This document shows, piece after piece, positions 5,562 through 5,950 of a stretch of 5,950 nucleotides of DNA (position 1 is the first letter of the stretch; every line of letters begins with the position of its first letter). The stretch covers positions 1 through 5,950 of the forward strand of contig QMPG01000213.1 in NCBI GenBank assembly GCA_003648455.1, in the 5' to 3' direction. Under the pieces are notes generated by a model. It worked only from the letters and a program-made list of their open reading frames with translations. It did not search any database and was not told the origin of the DNA. Position numbers and translations under genes: made by a program. Source of the stretch: Bacteroidota bacterium (GTDB lineage Bacteria; Bacteroidota; Bacteroidia; Bacteroidales; B39-G9).

Positions 5562-5950
5562 TTAATCTTTATACTCATCAATTATATCCTTAACATCCTC
5601 TGGAGTTAGACGTCCATAAGTTTTATCACCTACCATTACAACAGGAGCTAAACCGCAGGCACCTATACAACGTAAGCAAGTTAAAGAAAATTTCCCGTCG
5701 GCAGATGTTTCTCCAACTTCAAGATTGAGTTGTTTTTCAAACTCTTCAAGAACTTTTTCTGCACCTCTAACATAACATGCAGTACCCAAACAAACAGAAA
5801 TTGGATGCTTTCCTTTTGGTTGCATAGTAAAGAATGAATAAAAAGTAACTACACCATAAATTTTTGCTACAGATTCGTTCAACTCTTCTGCTATCACTTC
5901 CTGCACTTCTGAAGGTAAGTAACCAAAAACACTTTGTGCTTTATGCAAAA
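5562..5950 (-). CDS. nuoE: NuoE/HndA-type [2Fe-2S] subunit of an NAD(P)-linked hydrogenase or dehydrogenase (partial, N-terminus beyond right edge)
   Basis: The C-terminal 129 or so residues of a NuoE-family electron-transfer subunit, usually 150-170 residues long. Seen from the right edge: the end of the N-terminal helical domain (HKAQSVFGYLPSEVQEVIAE), then VVTFYSFFTMQPKGKHPISV, then the thioredoxin-like [2Fe-2S] domain with ligands in CLGTAC and CIGAC (last two Cys three apart), closing in YGRLTPEDVKDIIDEY. A TTG at 5946-5948 could be read as a start, but the family has conserved residues before this point, so the true start lies outside. Such subunits pass electrons between NAD(P)H-oxidising NuoF-like and [FeFe]-hydrogenase subunits, including bifurcating complexes. 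Unusually, no nuoF-like gene follows: a terminator does. It is therefore the last gene of an operon entering from the right, or a lone gene. HndA/HydC and complex I NuoE cannot be separated from this part. Confidence 0.9.
   Translation of the reverse strand, partial: LHKAQSVFGYLPSEVQEVIAEELNESVAKIYGVVTFYSFFTMQPKGKHPISVCLGTACYVRGAEKVLEEFEKQLNLEVGETSADGKFSLTCLRCIGACGLAPVVMVGDKTYGRLTPEDVKDIIDEYKD

Noticed and set aside
5946..5948. TTG as the start codon of the NuoE-type gene
   Set aside because: NuoE proteins have a conserved helical stretch before HKAQ; starting here would remove it. The frame is also open to the window edge, so the gene is treated as partial.
1..5950. CRISPR array, insertion sequence, tRNA or riboswitch
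   Set aside because: No spaced direct repeats, transposase motifs, terminal inverted repeats or cloverleaf-like segments were noticed. The intergenic regions are all under 150 bases and contain only the promoters and hairpins listed.

Overview
The window is AT-rich and gene-dense, with no clear Shine-Dalgarno sequences before its starts and candidate promoters that match the Bacteroidota pattern (TTTG, about 19 bases, TAnnTTTG). Together with the PepSY-TM-like protein, the lipoproteins and the [FeFe]-hydrogenase chemistry, this points to an anaerobic or fermentative member of the Bacteroidota. No rRNA, tRNA or other marker is present, so the genus cannot be named.

Left part (1-2005, all minus strand): a DinF-type MATE efflux transporter that runs off the left edge; just upstream of it a three-helix PepSY-TM-like membrane protein (11-base gap, probably one transcript); then, behind its own intrinsic terminator, a small lipoprotein with an OB-fold-like core and a Cys/His motif. 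These look like accessory membrane and envelope genes with no obvious link to the right half.

Centre (2088-5536, plus strand): a compact three-gene operon with a well-spaced candidate promoter. It encodes (1) an 84-residue stand-alone thioredoxin-like [2Fe-2S] ferredoxin, (2) a 622-residue sensory-type [FeFe]-hydrogenase (2x[4Fe-4S], divergent H-cluster domain, extra Fe-S domain, coiled coil, PAS, conserved helical tail), and (3) 9 bases later a 394-residue PP2C/SpoIIE-type phosphatase with an intact metal site and a C-terminal domain I cannot assign. This is the architecture of a group C (phosphatase-linked, C3-like) hydrogen- or redox-sensing [FeFe]-hydrogenase. The likely logic is that H2 or redox state at the H-cluster is passed through PAS and coiled coil to the phosphatase, which acts on a phosphoprotein, presumably an anti-anti-sigma factor encoded elsewhere. 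The substrate is not in the window.

Right edge (5562-5950, minus strand): the C-terminal part of a NuoE/HndA-type [2Fe-2S] subunit, of the sort that serves NAD(P)-linked electron-bifurcating hydrogenases. It converges on the sensor operon across a shared hairpin terminator. It suggests that a catalytic hydrogenase or NADH-dehydrogenase operon, a natural target of the sensor, lies just beyond the window. No gene-free stretch exceeds 300 bases.

The best candidate for an under-described system is the sensory hydrogenase and phosphatase pair, because of its substitutions in H-cluster residues and the uncharacterised phosphatase C-terminal domain.
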